NCBI GenBank assembly: GCA_937921685.1
Contig: CAKZUF010000021.1
Span: 1-61,028, forward strand
From: an uncultured archaeon
GTDB lineage: Archaea > Thermoproteota > Nitrososphaeria_A > Caldarchaeales > Calditenuaceae
DNA: 61,028 nt
Direction: 5' to 3'
The first letter of the stretch is position 1. The number at the start of each line of letters is the position of its first letter. The position numbers were made by a program, and so were the translations under genes. Below the pieces are notes generated by a model that saw nothing but the letters and a program-made list of their open reading frames with translations, did not search any database and was not told the origin of the DNA. Shown in pieces: positions 25,963 through 34,434 of this stretch.

Positions 25963-28008
25963 TCAGAGTTTAGCGGTTTTCATGCTTAGGGAGTTTGTTA
26001 GGACCGAGACTGAGCTGAGGGCCATTGCTATTGCTGCTAGGATTGGGTTGAGGAATCCAAAAGCGGCTACGGGTATGAGGACAGTGTTGTAGATGAAGGC
26101 CCAGAAGAGGTTCTGCTTTATTTTCCGCATGGTTAATCGGCTGAGGGTGATAGACCTCGCTATGTCGACTGGGTCGTCTTTAATTAACACGATTCCACCT
26201 GACTCTACCGCAATATCTGTTCCACTGCCTATCGCTATTCCAAGGTCTGCTTGAGTCAGAGCCGGTGCGTCGTTGATTCCATCACCAACCATAGCCACCT
26301 TTAAGCCCTGCTGCTGAAGCATCTTTACCACATTCAGCTTATCCTGAGGCTTCACATTCGCTAATACTTCTGTTATTCCAACCCTCTCGGCTACCGCCCG
26401 CGCCACTCTCTCGTTATCGCCTGTAACCATTACGACTCTCAGCCCCATCTGGCGAAGCCTCGATACAGCTTCTACGGCACCCTCCCTCAGCTCATCGAAG
26501 ACTCCGATGAGCCCTGCAAGAACGCCATTAACAGCGACAAATACCACAGTATACCCTATCGACTCAAGCCTCTCAACCTCAGGTTCTGCCTCCTTGAAGC
26601 CTACACCCCTCTTCTCGAGGAGGGTCCTATTACCGACCAATACAACGCGCTCCTCGACCATTGCAACCACCCCGTGGCCGGGCAGCTCTTCGAGACTTTT
26701 AGGCCTGGCAGGCTCTAGGCCGAGATTTCTAGCATGTCTGACTATCGCATCGGCTAGTGGGTGCTGTGAGCCATGCTCTGCAGAGGCGGCCAGCCTGAGA
26801 ACAGTCGTCTCGTCAAACCCGTTCAAGGGCACAACCTCGGCGACCGAGGGGATACCCTTAGTGATTGTCCCGGTCTTGTCGAGGAGGACAGCGTCGATTT
26901 TCTGCGCCCTCTCCAAGACTTCACCGCCTTTAATCAGTATCCCCCTCTCAGCCCCCTTACCCGTTCCCACGACTATGGCCGCAGGGGTTGCGAGCCCGAG
27001 TGCACAGGGGCATGCAATTATTAGGACTGCTATGAAGGAGGTTAGGCCGCGGATGGTGTCTCCGTTAAGCAGAGCCCAAAAAGCCAGTGATGCTAATGCT
27101 ACCGCAACGACGAGTGGGACGAAGATTGATGCAACCCGATTGGCAAGCCGCTCTACGGGAGCTTGGGCAGCCTGGGCCTCCTCCACGAGCTTTATTATCT
27201 GTGAGAGCATGGTGTCGGCGCCGACCTTCACGGCCCTCACAACTATCATTCCGCCAAGATTGATTGTTCCGCCTATGACATCTTTTCCCGGCTCCTTAGC
27301 TACAGGTATGCTCTCCCCAGTGATCATCTTCTCATCTACACTCGTTAAGCCCTCAACCACAACACCGTCTACAGGAATCCTCTCGCCAGGCCTTACAACA
27401 ATCAGGTCGCCAACAACCACTTCTTCAACCGGGACCTCAACCTCAACGCCATCCCTGACAACACGCGCCGTGGATGGTTGCAACTCCATCAACTTCCTAA
27501 TCGCATCCGACGCCTTCCTCCGCACGAGATGTTCCAGATACCTTCCGAGTAGTATGAAGGCTATTATGAGGGCGGCGACCTCGTAGTATAGGGCCTCTGG
27601 GAAAACCCCTGGGATAAAGGTAACTACAGTGCTATATCCCCATGCGGCTGTTGTCCCAATCGCGATCAGCGTATCCATATTAGACGTCCGAGCCCTGAGG
27701 GCGTGTATCATTCCCCTGTAGAATCTTGAGCCTGCGATGAATTGGACGGGCGTGGCTAGGAGGAATAGTAGGATGGGGGTCGGGATTGCGGGAATAGATA
27801 CCGGTATCCAGGTCAGGATGAGTGTAGGTATGCCGAGGGCGAAGCTCAAAAATGTTAGCCATCTGATACGCCTAAGTTCTATCTCTGGCGCCATGAAGCT
27901 CGCGAGACATGTCTCGGAGCAGAAATAGTAGGTAGTACCCCTAACAGTTGCCTTTAATGAGTCCTCGGACTCGGCCACAAACATTCCACAGACAGGGTCT
28001 TTAGCCAT
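25963..28008 (-). CDS. copA: Copper-transporting P1B-type ATPase with N-terminal YHS domain
   Basis: A 681-residue heavy-metal ATPase. Instead of an HMA domain, residues 1-45 are a YHS metal-binding domain (DPVCGMFV, YYFCSETCLASF). Then follow membrane helices, the actuator motif TGES, the ion-site CPC in IACPCALG, the phosphorylation site DKTGTITKG, the HP motif (SQHPLADA) and the hinge GDGINDAPAL. CPC with the later NxxxY(N) helices (FWAFIYNT) indicates copper export. The downstream and upstream small metal-binding genes suggest a copper-handling operon. Length is on the short side because the HMA domain is absent. Confidence 0.9.
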   Translation of the reverse strand: MAKDPVCGMFVAESEDSLKATVRGTTYYFCSETCLASFMAPEIELRRIRWLTFLSFALGIPTLILTWIPVSIPAIPTPILLFLLATPVQFIAGSRFYRGMIHALRARTSNMDTLIAIGTTAAWGYSTVVTFIPGVFPEALYYEVAALIIAFILLGRYLEHLVRRKASDAIRKLMELQPSTARVVRDGVEVEVPVEEVVVGDLIVVRPGERIPVDGVVVEGLTSVDEKMITGESIPVAKEPGKDVIGGTINLGGMIVVRAVKVGADTMLSQIIKLVEEAQAAQAPVERLANRVASIFVPLVVAVALASLAFWALLNGDTIRGLTSFIAVLIIACPCALGLATPAAIVVGTGKGAERGILIKGGEVLERAQKIDAVLLDKTGTITKGIPSVAEVVPLNGFDETTVLRLAASAEHGSQHPLADAIVRHARNLGLEPARPKSLEELPGHGVVAMVEERVVLVGNRTLLEKRGVGFKEAEPEVERLESIGYTVVFVAVNGVLAGLIGVFDELREGAVEAVSRLRQMGLRVVMVTGDNERVARAVAERVGITEVLANVKPQDKLNVVKMLQQQGLKVAMVGDGINDAPALTQADLGIAIGSGTDIAVESGGIVLIKDDPVDIARSITLSRLTMRKIKQNLFWAFIYNTVLIPVAAFGFLNPILAAIAMALSSVSVLTNSLSMKTAKL

Positions 28009-28073
28009 CTAGCGTCACCACCAATTCCTCGTCAGCGACGCGGCGGGAACAAGTCCACACCCAGCGATATTGC

Positions 28074-28229
28074 TCATTTTCTCAGATATTTCTCCGGATC
28101 CTTGTCGAAGCTATCCTTACACATCTTGGAGCAGAAATAGTAGGTCACGCCGCCGTATTGGGAGGTATACTTGGCCGCCTTCTCATTCACGTTCATATGA
28201 CAGACGGGGTCGATTGCCACGGTTATCAC
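28074..28229 (-). CDS. Stand-alone YHS-domain protein
   Basis: A 51-residue protein (48 if GTG 28220 is used) consisting of one YHS domain: IDPVCHMNV, then TYYFCSKMCKDSF and DPEKYL. The three cysteines match those of the N-terminal domain of the copper ATPase encoded 65 bp downstream, so it may act as a soluble metallochaperone or sensor for that pump. No ATG start is available near the expected N-terminus; GTG is used. It lies just below common ORF length limits. Confidence 0.8.
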   Translation of the reverse strand: MITVAIDPVCHMNVNEKAAKYTSQYGGVTYYFCSKMCKDSFDKDPEKYLRK

Positions 28230-28245
28230 CCCGCCGGCCACATAT

Positions 28246-28374
28246 TTATGGACTTTGCTTTAACCTGACCTCGGTTAAGCCGCAGGAAGAGCATCTATAG
28301 TAAACCGAGTTTCTCTTCTCTTTCTCTGGCCACATCTCGCCGCCGCAGCAGGGACATCGAAAAGCCTGTTTCAC
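28246..28374 (-). CDS. Small zinc-ribbon protein
   Basis: A 42-residue protein with CPCCGGE and CSSCGL knuckles separated by 17 charged/aromatic residues, i.e. a minimal zinc ribbon. The GTG start overlaps the stop codon of the tusA-like gene (GTGA), which strongly supports translation as part of that operon. Function unknown; similar mini-ribbons act as metal or nucleic-acid binding adaptors. Confidence 0.65.
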   Translation of the reverse strand: MKQAFRCPCCGGEMWPEKEKRNSVYYRCSSCGLTEVRLKQSP

Positions 28375-28649
28375 TTAATTCTCCTAGCCCTGATTATCCA
28401 GAGAGTTGCGCCTATCTTCTCTGTCCCGAGATATTCCTGCCCGTTGTTCTTGATCGATCTGGGAACGGTCTCGCATGAGGGGGGATTATCTATTAGCACT
28501 TCTAGGACTGCCCCTGTCTCGATCTGGCTTAGGGCTTTCACTGTGTAGAGCTGTGGGTATGGGCATGTGTATCCTCTCAGGTCGAGGCGGTACTTCTGGT
28601 CTTCAAGCCTTGTGAGGAGCGTGGGCGGTATCTGGATGTTCTGGGCCAT
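28371..28649 (-). CDS. tusA: TusA/SirA-family sulfur-carrier protein
   Basis: A 92-residue protein with the family signature LDLRGYTCPYPQ, whose cysteine (about residue 29) carries persulfide sulfur, followed by the VLEVLIDNPPS strand. Sulfur carriers of this kind hand sulfane sulfur to thiolation or oxidation pathways. It is the first gene of the operon tusA - zinc ribbon - YHS - copA and is divergent from a YeeE/YedE transporter with which TusA proteins are commonly paired. The transcript is predicted to be leaderless. Confidence 0.85.
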   Translation of the reverse strand: MAQNIQIPPTLLTRLEDQKYRLDLRGYTCPYPQLYTVKALSQIETGAVLEVLIDNPPSCETVPRSIKNNGQEYLGTEKIGATLWIIRARRIK

Positions 28650-28671
28650 ACGTGTAGCCTTGGGGTTTGGG

Positions 28672-28682
28672 TTAATTTAAAT
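28672..28682 (-). promoter_or_regulatory. TATA box of the tusA-copA operon
   Basis: On the minus strand, ATTTAAATTAA, centred about 28 bp before the tusA ATG (28649). It lies back to back with the promoter at 28717-28727. Confidence 0.5.
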
Positions 28683-28716
28683 CTTCCATTATCCAAGGCT
28701 AAGTCCAGAATTATAG

Positions 28717-28727
28717 TATATAAATAA
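28717..28727 (+). promoter_or_regulatory. TATA box of the YeeE/YedE transporter gene
   Basis: TATATAAATAA, about 66 bp before the GTG at 28788, which would leave a short leader of roughly 40 nt, unlike most genes here. Confidence 0.5.
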
Positions 28728-28787
28728 GGGTGAAACCGCTACACTGCGAGGTGTTGAGGACTGAGCCGGACCATCTACGTCTCAGCC

Positions 28788-29954
28788 GTGCTGATAGGGC
28801 TAGTCTCGGTAGCTTTGGGATACTCGGTTTACGAGGTTGCGGGTAAAGGGTCGATCTGGGGCATAACGACTGGAGAGTCGAAGCTTGGAGGGCTCTTCTG
28901 GAAAAGCCTAGGCTTCTCTGTGGACCAGCTGCGGTACTATCAACAGTTCAAGCTCCTTAGCCCTGTCGAGGACTACACCCAAGCCATCGTATTCGCCATA
29001 CTTGTAGGCGGATTTGCTGCAGCCCTCTTAACCAGGAGCTTCGCCATCAAACACATCCCGGACAGATGGATGCTCCTCCAAGCGGTAGTGGGCGGTGCCC
29101 TGCTGGGCTACGGGGCTAGGCTGGCCCTAGGATGCAACATCGGAAACTTTCTATCAGCTTGGGCGGCCGGTGGGCTCCACGCCGCAATATTTACCGCGGC
29201 ACTGCTACCGGGAACCTACCTCGGTCTTAAGCTGACCGAGAAAGTCTTCATGGCTAGGGCCGCTCCAAAGAAGGTCTCACTAACCGTACCACCAGCAACC
29301 CAGAGATGGGTGGGCGTGGTCGTCGCGCTGGCTGCACTTGCAGTTACACCTCTGCTTAAACCGGTGGTGGCTGTCTGGTGGGTTGCAGGAATAGCCTTCG
29401 GCGTGCTCGGATGGGTTTCGAGCATATGCTTTGCCTCATGCTACAGGGACATGGTGGCACCGAGATACGCGAGCGGGGTCATGGTCAAAGCTGTCGGCCT
29501 CGCAGTCCTGACATACAGCACCGGCATATACCTGCTCCAGCTGGTGGGCATACCGTTCGCGCTGACTCCACCGCAGATAGGTGTTCTACAGTTCTTCCTA
29601 GGCGGGCTTATCTTCGGGCTCGGAATAGGTATTGCGGGTTCATGTATATTCAGCAGTGAGTGGAGGGCAGGAGGTGGAAGCGTCTACTCAATGATAGTGC
29701 TGCTCTCGACAATATTGATTGGGATGCCGGCGCTCTCACTAAACTATGAATGGTGGCTAACCGTCCTACCACAAGATCCAAAACCCTTCACACTGTATAG
29801 CTTTGGACCACATATTGGATACGTAGCGCCTCTAACATTCTCACTAATGATGATAGCCTACGGAGTCTATGCAGATGCATCAAGCCGGGCAGCCTTAGCG
29901 TCGTGGCTAGGGGCGAGACTCATAGGCAAGCAGGCGGCGCCGAGCCCGCGATAG
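28788..29954 (+). CDS. YeeE/YedE family sulfur-compound transporter
   Basis: A 388-residue membrane protein with two homologous halves, each carrying a pore cysteine motif: GCNIGN (about residue 109) and AGSCIFSSEW (about 287), with another cysteine pair in SSICFASCYRDM. Family members import thiosulfate or other sulfur species, and bacterial TsuA works with TusA-like TsuB. The divergent tusA gene supports the same coupling here. An in-frame stop shortly upstream limits the start to GTG 28788 or a CTG. Confidence 0.85.
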   Translation: MLIGLVSVALGYSVYEVAGKGSIWGITTGESKLGGLFWKSLGFSVDQLRYYQQFKLLSPVEDYTQAIVFAILVGGFAAALLTRSFAIKHIPDRWMLLQAVVGGALLGYGARLALGCNIGNFLSAWAAGGLHAAIFTAALLPGTYLGLKLTEKVFMARAAPKKVSLTVPPATQRWVGVVVALAALAVTPLLKPVVAVWWVAGIAFGVLGWVSSICFASCYRDMVAPRYASGVMVKAVGLAVLTYSTGIYLLQLVGIPFALTPPQIGVLQFFLGGLIFGLGIGIAGSCIFSSEWRAGGGSVYSMIVLLSTILIGMPALSLNYEWWLTVLPQDPKPFTLYSFGPHIGYVAPLTFSLMMIAYGVYADASSRAALASWLGARLIGKQAAPSPR

Positions 29955-29977
29955 AGGCTATCCAAGATTTTTCTATC

Positions 29978-30042
29978 GTAGCTACAGCATTCTAGGTATT
30001 ACGTGTAGCACTGCGCTACGGTAAGATTAATCAACAGGTAGC
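29978..30042. promoter_or_regulatory. Cluster of four GTAGC half-sites before the regulator gene
   Basis: GTAGCTAC (29978-29985), an inverted pair GTAGC-ACTGC-GCTAC (30005-30019), and GTAGC (30038-30042) occur within 65 bp and end 24 bp before the start of the HTH-PRTase gene. This looks like an operator for autoregulation. Confidence 0.4.
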
Positions 30043-30065
30043 GACCACATGGGCCACGCGTCGCC

Positions 30066-30788
30066 ATGCCATACAGATTGCGGCGGACACCCCTGGCTCA
30101 GGCTGTTTACCAAGCATCTCTCGACTCCCTCCGATACATTAAGCGCAGGCATAATTACAGGGGACTAGCAGCGATACTCGGCACATCACCATCCACACTT
30201 TCAAGATACTTGAGTGGAAAGACGCTACCTAGCTCTAGGAGGGCTCTAACCCTTCTTGAGAAGATTGACACCCTGATAAAATATGATGAGATTGTAGAAG
30301 AATTCTTCGGGGGAGAGCTTGACATTGAGAACGGAATCCAGATATGCCACGACACAGACGTAATCAAGCTTCTCTCAGCCCATATTTTGCGACAATTCAT
30401 CGGAAGCAAGATAGACTCAGTCCTCGCCGTTGACCTCCACGCAATCCCTATAGCTGCGTGTTTCGCCTCCCTGATAAACTCAGAAGTCTATTTTACTGTG
30501 GACAGGCCTGCATGGCGTGAGAGTCTTGAGATCACCTACAGGTCTGACGGTGGAAATGTGAAGAATAGTATCTGGCTTCCACGGAGCTTGATTAGGCGTG
30601 GGAGGAGCATACTCTTAATCGCAACCTCTGTTCTATCCCACAGCCCCTACAGGGAGATACTCAACCTGATAAGAGATAAGCGCGCCTACGCCGCGGGGCT
30701 GTTTACGCTGGTCTCTAGGCGGGGTGTCTGGACCACACTTAGCGTCACACCAGGATGCAAAAAAGTTGTAGTGAAACTATACACCTAG
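30066..30788 (+). CDS. HTH transcriptional regulator with phosphoribosyltransferase-like domain (GfcR/PurR type)
   Basis: The 240-residue protein joins an N-terminal helix-turn-helix (RGLAAILGTSPSTLSRYLSG, about residues 32-51) to a PRTase-like fold. The PRPP-loop region is degenerate (SILLIATSVLSHSP around 179 where catalytic enzymes have two acidic residues), so it probably senses a nucleotide or PRPP-like effector rather than catalysing. Similar regulators in archaea control sugar or purine metabolism. It sits alone, between divergent or independently promoted genes, and has GTAGC repeats upstream. Confidence 0.78.
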   Translation: MPYRLRRTPLAQAVYQASLDSLRYIKRRHNYRGLAAILGTSPSTLSRYLSGKTLPSSRRALTLLEKIDTLIKYDEIVEEFFGGELDIENGIQICHDTDVIKLLSAHILRQFIGSKIDSVLAVDLHAIPIAACFASLINSEVYFTVDRPAWRESLEITYRSDGGNVKNSIWLPRSLIRRGRSILLIATSVLSHSPYREILNLIRDKRAYAAGLFTLVSRRGVWTTLSVTPGCKKVVVKLYT

Positions 30789-30842
30789 GTTGCTGGGGGT
30801 AAGAGTATATATTTTAAAGCCCTGTAAAGACGCTCAGCACAG

Positions 30843-31790
30843 TTGGTTTCTCCCCTAAACGCGGCAGCCTACATCACCCTACTCATCTTAGCAACAGTCA
30901 TTTTTGCGGAGGGGGTTGAGAAGATTGCTGCGAGGCTGGGGCTAACTAGGTTCGCTACAGGTGCGCTTTTAACCGCAGCCCTTACAGCGCTCCCCGAAAC
31001 CATGATAGCGATTTTATCCCCGTTTCAGGGAGGGTTCTCTTATCTTGAGGTTGGTGCCGGAAGCATCCTAGGCGCGCCCTCCATAACTGTTTTGGTCGGG
31101 GCCCCGATGGTGGTTTTAGCCCATCGCAGACGAGCAGTTAATGTGGGCGTATCGCGGAACTATCTCCTCTTTGCCGCCATCTTCCTACCATCAATCCTTG
31201 CCCTGCTTTTTATCTCGGGGTTGGTCTTCAGATACGCTTTAGCATTTGGGCTTATGGCCCTTTACGTGCAGCTGGCGAGGGGGATCTACCGCGAGGAGGG
31301 GGAGTTGATGGAGAGTGGGTCGAGAACCCTCCTAGAGAGGATCTTACGGGCCGATAGCATGGCTCTCACGCTGATGCAGGTTTCAGCATCCCTTGCCTTG
31401 ATGATTTACGCCGCTGACTCGTTCATGGAGGAGGTTGTGGCGAGTGCGGATCCATTGGCCTATTCTCTACTCCTATCGCCTCTCGGGACATGTCTGGAGG
31501 AGGTCTTGGTCGCGTCTTACTGGTCTTTGAGGCGTAAGGCCGATGTGGCGCTCAGCCTTCTCTCCGGTGAAAACCTGATACAGGCCACATTTGTTCTGGG
31601 GGTCGGAATCTTCGCTACAGGAATGTACCTGCCACTCGGCACTGCCACCATAGCTCTAGTCTACACCACTGCAGCCCTCGCCCTTGCAGCAATCCTGAGG
31701 GCTGGAGCGAGACCTACAGCCGCACTACCCATCATCCTACTCTACCCCCTATACATGGCCTCAGCGCTTAACATGCAGCCCCTCTACTAA
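30843..31790 (+). CDS. Sodium/calcium exchanger family (CaCA) membrane protein
   Basis: A 315-residue protein with ten or so helices in two repeats. Alpha-1 is recognisable in TALPETMIAIL...GAGSILGAPS (about residues 48-80) and alpha-2 in LLSPLGTCLEEVLVA...SGENLIQATF (about 205-245), each with its acidic ion-binding residue. It exchanges Ca2+ or another cation for Na+ or H+. A TATA-like GTATATATTTTAAAG at 30804-30818 puts the start at the TTG at 30843. Confidence 0.82.
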   Translation: MVSPLNAAAYITLLILATVIFAEGVEKIAARLGLTRFATGALLTAALTALPETMIAILSPFQGGFSYLEVGAGSILGAPSITVLVGAPMVVLAHRRRAVNVGVSRNYLLFAAIFLPSILALLFISGLVFRYALAFGLMALYVQLARGIYREEGELMESGSRTLLERILRADSMALTLMQVSASLALMIYAADSFMEEVVASADPLAYSLLLSPLGTCLEEVLVASYWSLRRKADVALSLLSGENLIQATFVLGVGIFATGMYLPLGTATIALVYTTAALALAAILRAGARPTAALPIILLYPLYMASALNMQPLY

Positions 31791-31821
31791 GGACGCACCT
31801 ATCTAGACGACTACCTCCCAA

Positions 31822-32358
31822 TTATCCCAGACTCTGTGCCGCGTGCCGTGTTGAGTAGAGCCTCCTATACAGGATCGCGGCGTTGAGTGTGAGTAGTGCT
31901 GCGGAGGCTAGGGCTGGGACTAGGCCTAGGCTTGATGCCAGGGACACGCCTAGTATGGCTACTGTCGGCGCCCAGCCGCAGCAGGTGTAGGTGGCGCTGG
32001 CGATGGATGAGAGAAATACGGCCAAACCGGCTCCAGACCCCCTAACTAGACAGGACCTTAACTGTCCGAGTCTCCATAGTCTAAGTAGCATGAACACGTT
32101 GAGGGATACGAGAAGTGCGAGGAATACACCCAATAGCACCACTAGAATCCTAACCGATATCATCGATCCGTCATAGAAGAGTTGGAGTCCAGGTCCAGTG
32201 TAGCTTTGAGACTCATAGTATACAAACACGGCAGCTGGGGCTACTGCGCCAATGCTTGGAAGCTCGAAGTGTTGGATGCCACCGCTCAGGTATGCAAAGA
32301 GCAGAAAATAAGCCAAACCTACCGTGACAGCAGTCGCCCAATTCAGCCGATGGTGCAT
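31822..32358 (-). CDS. Hypothetical four-helix membrane protein next to SCO1
   Basis: A 178-residue membrane protein with helices at about 10-28, 68-95, 105-125 and 140-165. A striking TCCGWAPT motif near residue 124 offers two adjacent cysteines close to a membrane face. The gene starts 9 bp after the stop of the SCO1 gene, so both are probably in one operon, and a role in copper delivery or cytochrome oxidase assembly is a reasonable guess. No family recognised. Confidence 0.6.
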   Translation of the reverse strand: MHHRLNWATAVTVGLAYFLLFAYLSGGIQHFELPSIGAVAPAAVFVYYESQSYTGPGLQLFYDGSMISVRILVVLLGVFLALLVSLNVFMLLRLWRLGQLRSCLVRGSGAGLAVFLSSIASATYTCCGWAPTVAILGVSLASSLGLVPALASAALLTLNAAILYRRLYSTRHAAQSLG

Positions 32359-32367
32359 TGCAATGCT

Positions 32368-33003
32368 TCACCTCGAAAGAATATATCTCGCAGCCTGAAG
32401 GTATTCTTCTTGAGGCATCTCGGCTGAGAGGGCGAACCTTACTATATGGTCTCTATCAGCTACGAATACGAATCCTACATGTGTGACAAAGTATGGCTTT
32501 CCACTTCTAGCGTACTCCGCCGGGTCTATTCTGTTGCCCCTCTCGTCAGTATATATTGCGGGGACGTTATATTTCTTCCAGACAGGCTCTAGCTGTTCTG
32601 GCGAGCCTGTGAGGGCGATTATCCTATCATCAAAATTTCGCACCCAGGCCTTCAGCGTCTCAGGCGTGTCGCGCCACGGGTCCTGGGTGATGAAGATAAA
32701 GGCTATGTCGTCGGCCCGGTCGCCTAGGTTCTTCAATACGTATGCATACTTGTAGAGTATCACAGGGCAGATGTCGGGGCAGTGTGCGTATCCAAAGAAT
32801 AGGAATACTGGCTTTCCCCTCAGACTACTTAGGCTGAACTCTCGTCCATACTGGTCTGTGAGCTGGAAGTCGACTAGAGGGGTCGGGTTGAGCTCGATTT
32901 TGGGATTATACTGAGACATCACCAGATTCTGGTAGGTTATGATTAGAGTGGCCCCCAATAAGGCCGCCAAAGCGGCAACCGCGTAGAAAAGCCGCCTCCG
33001 CAT
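32368..33003 (-). CDS. sco1: SCO1/SenC copper chaperone for cytochrome oxidase
   Basis: A 211-residue membrane-anchored thioredoxin-like protein. The N-terminal helix is followed by FQLTDQYGREFSLSSLRGKP, the copper-binding CPDIC (CxxxC), and the distal histidine in VTHVGFVFV; FITQDPWRDTPE matches the SCO family's VDPxRDTPE. It inserts copper into the CuA site of heme-copper oxidases outside the membrane, implying an aerobic or microaerobic respiratory chain. The ATG at 33003 is placed 26 bp after a TATA box; the frame is open further but would begin upstream of the promoter. Confidence 0.9.
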   Translation of the reverse strand: MRRRLFYAVAALAALLGATLIITYQNLVMSQYNPKIELNPTPLVDFQLTDQYGREFSLSSLRGKPVFLFFGYAHCPDICPVILYKYAYVLKNLGDRADDIAFIFITQDPWRDTPETLKAWVRNFDDRIIALTGSPEQLEPVWKKYNVPAIYTDERGNRIDPAEYARSGKPYFVTHVGFVFVADRDHIVRFALSAEMPQEEYLQAARYILSR

Positions 33004-33023
33004 CCACCAGCCAATACCTCGAA

Positions 33024-33035
33024 CAGATATTAAGG
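33024..33035 (-). promoter_or_regulatory. TATA box of the sco1 operon
   Basis: On the minus strand, CCTTAATATCTG, centred about 26 bp before the sco1 ATG; it supports the shorter SCO1 protein. Confidence 0.5.
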
Positions 33036-33098
33036 ATTCCCCACCAACAACCACCAAAACAGAGTAGTTGAGGATTAATTAGTCAGCTGTTTTCTCAG

Positions 33099-33602
33099 GT
33101 GTTGATGAGCGTCGAAGTCGCGAGGCTCATCTCCGACTTGAGGCTGAGGCCTAGCTCCAATCTCTTGGTGGTGGGGGACGTGGGTGCGAGGGTTCTTGAG
33201 GCATTGGCTGAGGCTGTGGGAGGCCTCGGGAACATAGTGCTACTCCATAGGGAGCCCGAGCCGCCCGCATGGGCGTGGAGCTTGGTAGATAAGGGCTTGA
33301 ATGCGAGGAGGAGCATTGTTCTTGAGCACAACGACTTCCTAGCCACGTCAAGCTTCGACGCAGTTTTAGTACAGGATGTCTTGCACAGACTTTTAGGTAA
33401 GCGTGAATTTGTAATCGAGACATACAGGCTGCTGAGGCCGGGTGGCCGCACATCTATAATCCAGAGACTCTGGCCCTTCACATCCCTGCGTAGAAGAGAG
33501 CTCAGAGCCATCCTAGAGAAAATTAGATCCTATGATCTAGTCGAGTCGAGGATAGGTCTCTTCTCCGCTTATATCGTTCTTGAGAGGCCCGGTAATGGTT
33601 AA
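33099..33602 (+). CDS. SAM-dependent methyltransferase-like protein
   Basis: A 167-residue Rossmann-like protein. LLVVGDVGARVLEALAE (about residue 22) is the SAM-binding motif I in degenerate form, SFDAVLVQDVLHRL (about 88) corresponds to motif IV, and YRLLRPGGR (about 109) is the classical post-motif segment. Substrate unknown. GTG 33099 and ATG 33105 are both possible starts. It lies 27 bp before a DUF779 gene. Confidence 0.68.
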   Translation: MLMSVEVARLISDLRLRPSSNLLVVGDVGARVLEALAEAVGGLGNIVLLHREPEPPAWAWSLVDKGLNARRSIVLEHNDFLATSSFDAVLVQDVLHRLLGKREFVIETYRLLRPGGRTSIIQRLWPFTSLRRRELRAILEKIRSYDLVESRIGLFSAYIVLERPGNG

Positions 33603-33629
33603 AACCTCGGTGAAAGTAAGTTAGAAGGA

Positions 33630-33947
33630 ATGTCCATAAACCTTACCGCCGAGGCCGAACAGGTTTTAAAAACTGTCAAATCCAGGTATGGCGAACTGTA
33701 CATGATAATCGGCGACACAGGCTGCTGTGGGTATAGCAACGTCTTCCTAACTAGCCGCAAGCCGGTGGGAGACTATGTCGCGATAGGGGAGAAAATAGGT
33801 GTCACAGTGTATCTGAGACCCCCGCTGGACTCTACTCTAGACCCGAGCAGAGTGGTGGTAGACGTGGTTGAGACTGTATCGGACGATTCCTTCTCGCTTG
33901 AGACTGAGCTGGGATACCGCTTCATCCTGAGGGTAAGGATGCAGTAG
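33630..33947 (+). CDS. DUF779 family protein
   Basis: A 105-residue protein with the DUF779 cysteine pair in GDTGCCGYSNVFL (about residues 28-40) and a conserved GYRFILRV end. The family has no proven activity and in bacteria is often linked to aldehyde dehydrogenases. The paired cysteines suggest redox or metal binding. It is probably co-transcribed with the preceding methyltransferase-like gene. Confidence 0.72.
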   Translation: MSINLTAEAEQVLKTVKSRYGELYMIIGDTGCCGYSNVFLTSRKPVGDYVAIGEKIGVTVYLRPPLDSTLDPSRVVVDVVETVSDDSFSLETELGYRFILRVRMQ

Positions 33948-33952
33948 AGTAT

Positions 33953-34339
33953 TCAGCAACTCCGCGGGGGCTGCTCATTTACCCAGACGGTCCTATATCC
34001 GTCCTTTCTAGGGATAATGCATAGAAACTCCGCATCTTCGTTACCGTCGTTGTAGTAGGCGTGTACCGTCCCTGCGGGTATTAGTAGGGCGTCTCCCGCA
34101 CTCACGATAACCTCCTTCTCGCCAAGCCTGACTCTATACTTCCCCTTCAAGACATACTGGATATGTTCTATCTCCGGGTGCGTGTGCGGGGGAATCCTGC
34201 CGCCCGGCCTAATCCTAAACTTTCTCAGCTCAAAATTAGGTGCACCGTCACGCCTATCGATGAGCCATTGGATGAAGGTAGCCTCCGCCCTCTCCACAGG
34301 CTCCTCAGCAACGGTGGCCGACCTTTTCACCACGGACAC
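33953..34339 (-). CDS. Cupin-domain protein
   Basis: A 128-residue single cupin barrel. Metal-binding motif 1 is PPHTHPEIEHIQYVLKG (about residues 50-66) with two His and a Glu, and motif 2 is PAGTVHAYYN (about 92) with the final His. Such small cupins serve as isomerases, dioxygenases or sugar-binding regulators; none can be singled out. It is convergent with the DUF779 gene (5-bp gap). Confidence 0.78.
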   Translation of the reverse strand: MSVVKRSATVAEEPVERAEATFIQWLIDRRDGAPNFELRKFRIRPGGRIPPHTHPEIEHIQYVLKGKYRVRLGEKEVIVSAGDALLIPAGTVHAYYNDGNEDAEFLCIIPRKDGYRTVWVNEQPPRSC

Positions 34340-34434
34340 AAGCCTCTAATCCATCTAAGATCCTTATGAGCCTTCCCCCTCTACCCGGGGGCTGAGATAG
34401 GTTAAACCGCTAGCCACTACATGATATCTAGGGG

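Noticed and set aside
26507..27586. A 359-codon open frame antisense to copA
   Set aside because: It runs opposite a strongly supported P-type ATPase; its Ser/Thr/Pro-rich composition is the usual reverse image of a GC-biased gene, with no domain of its own.
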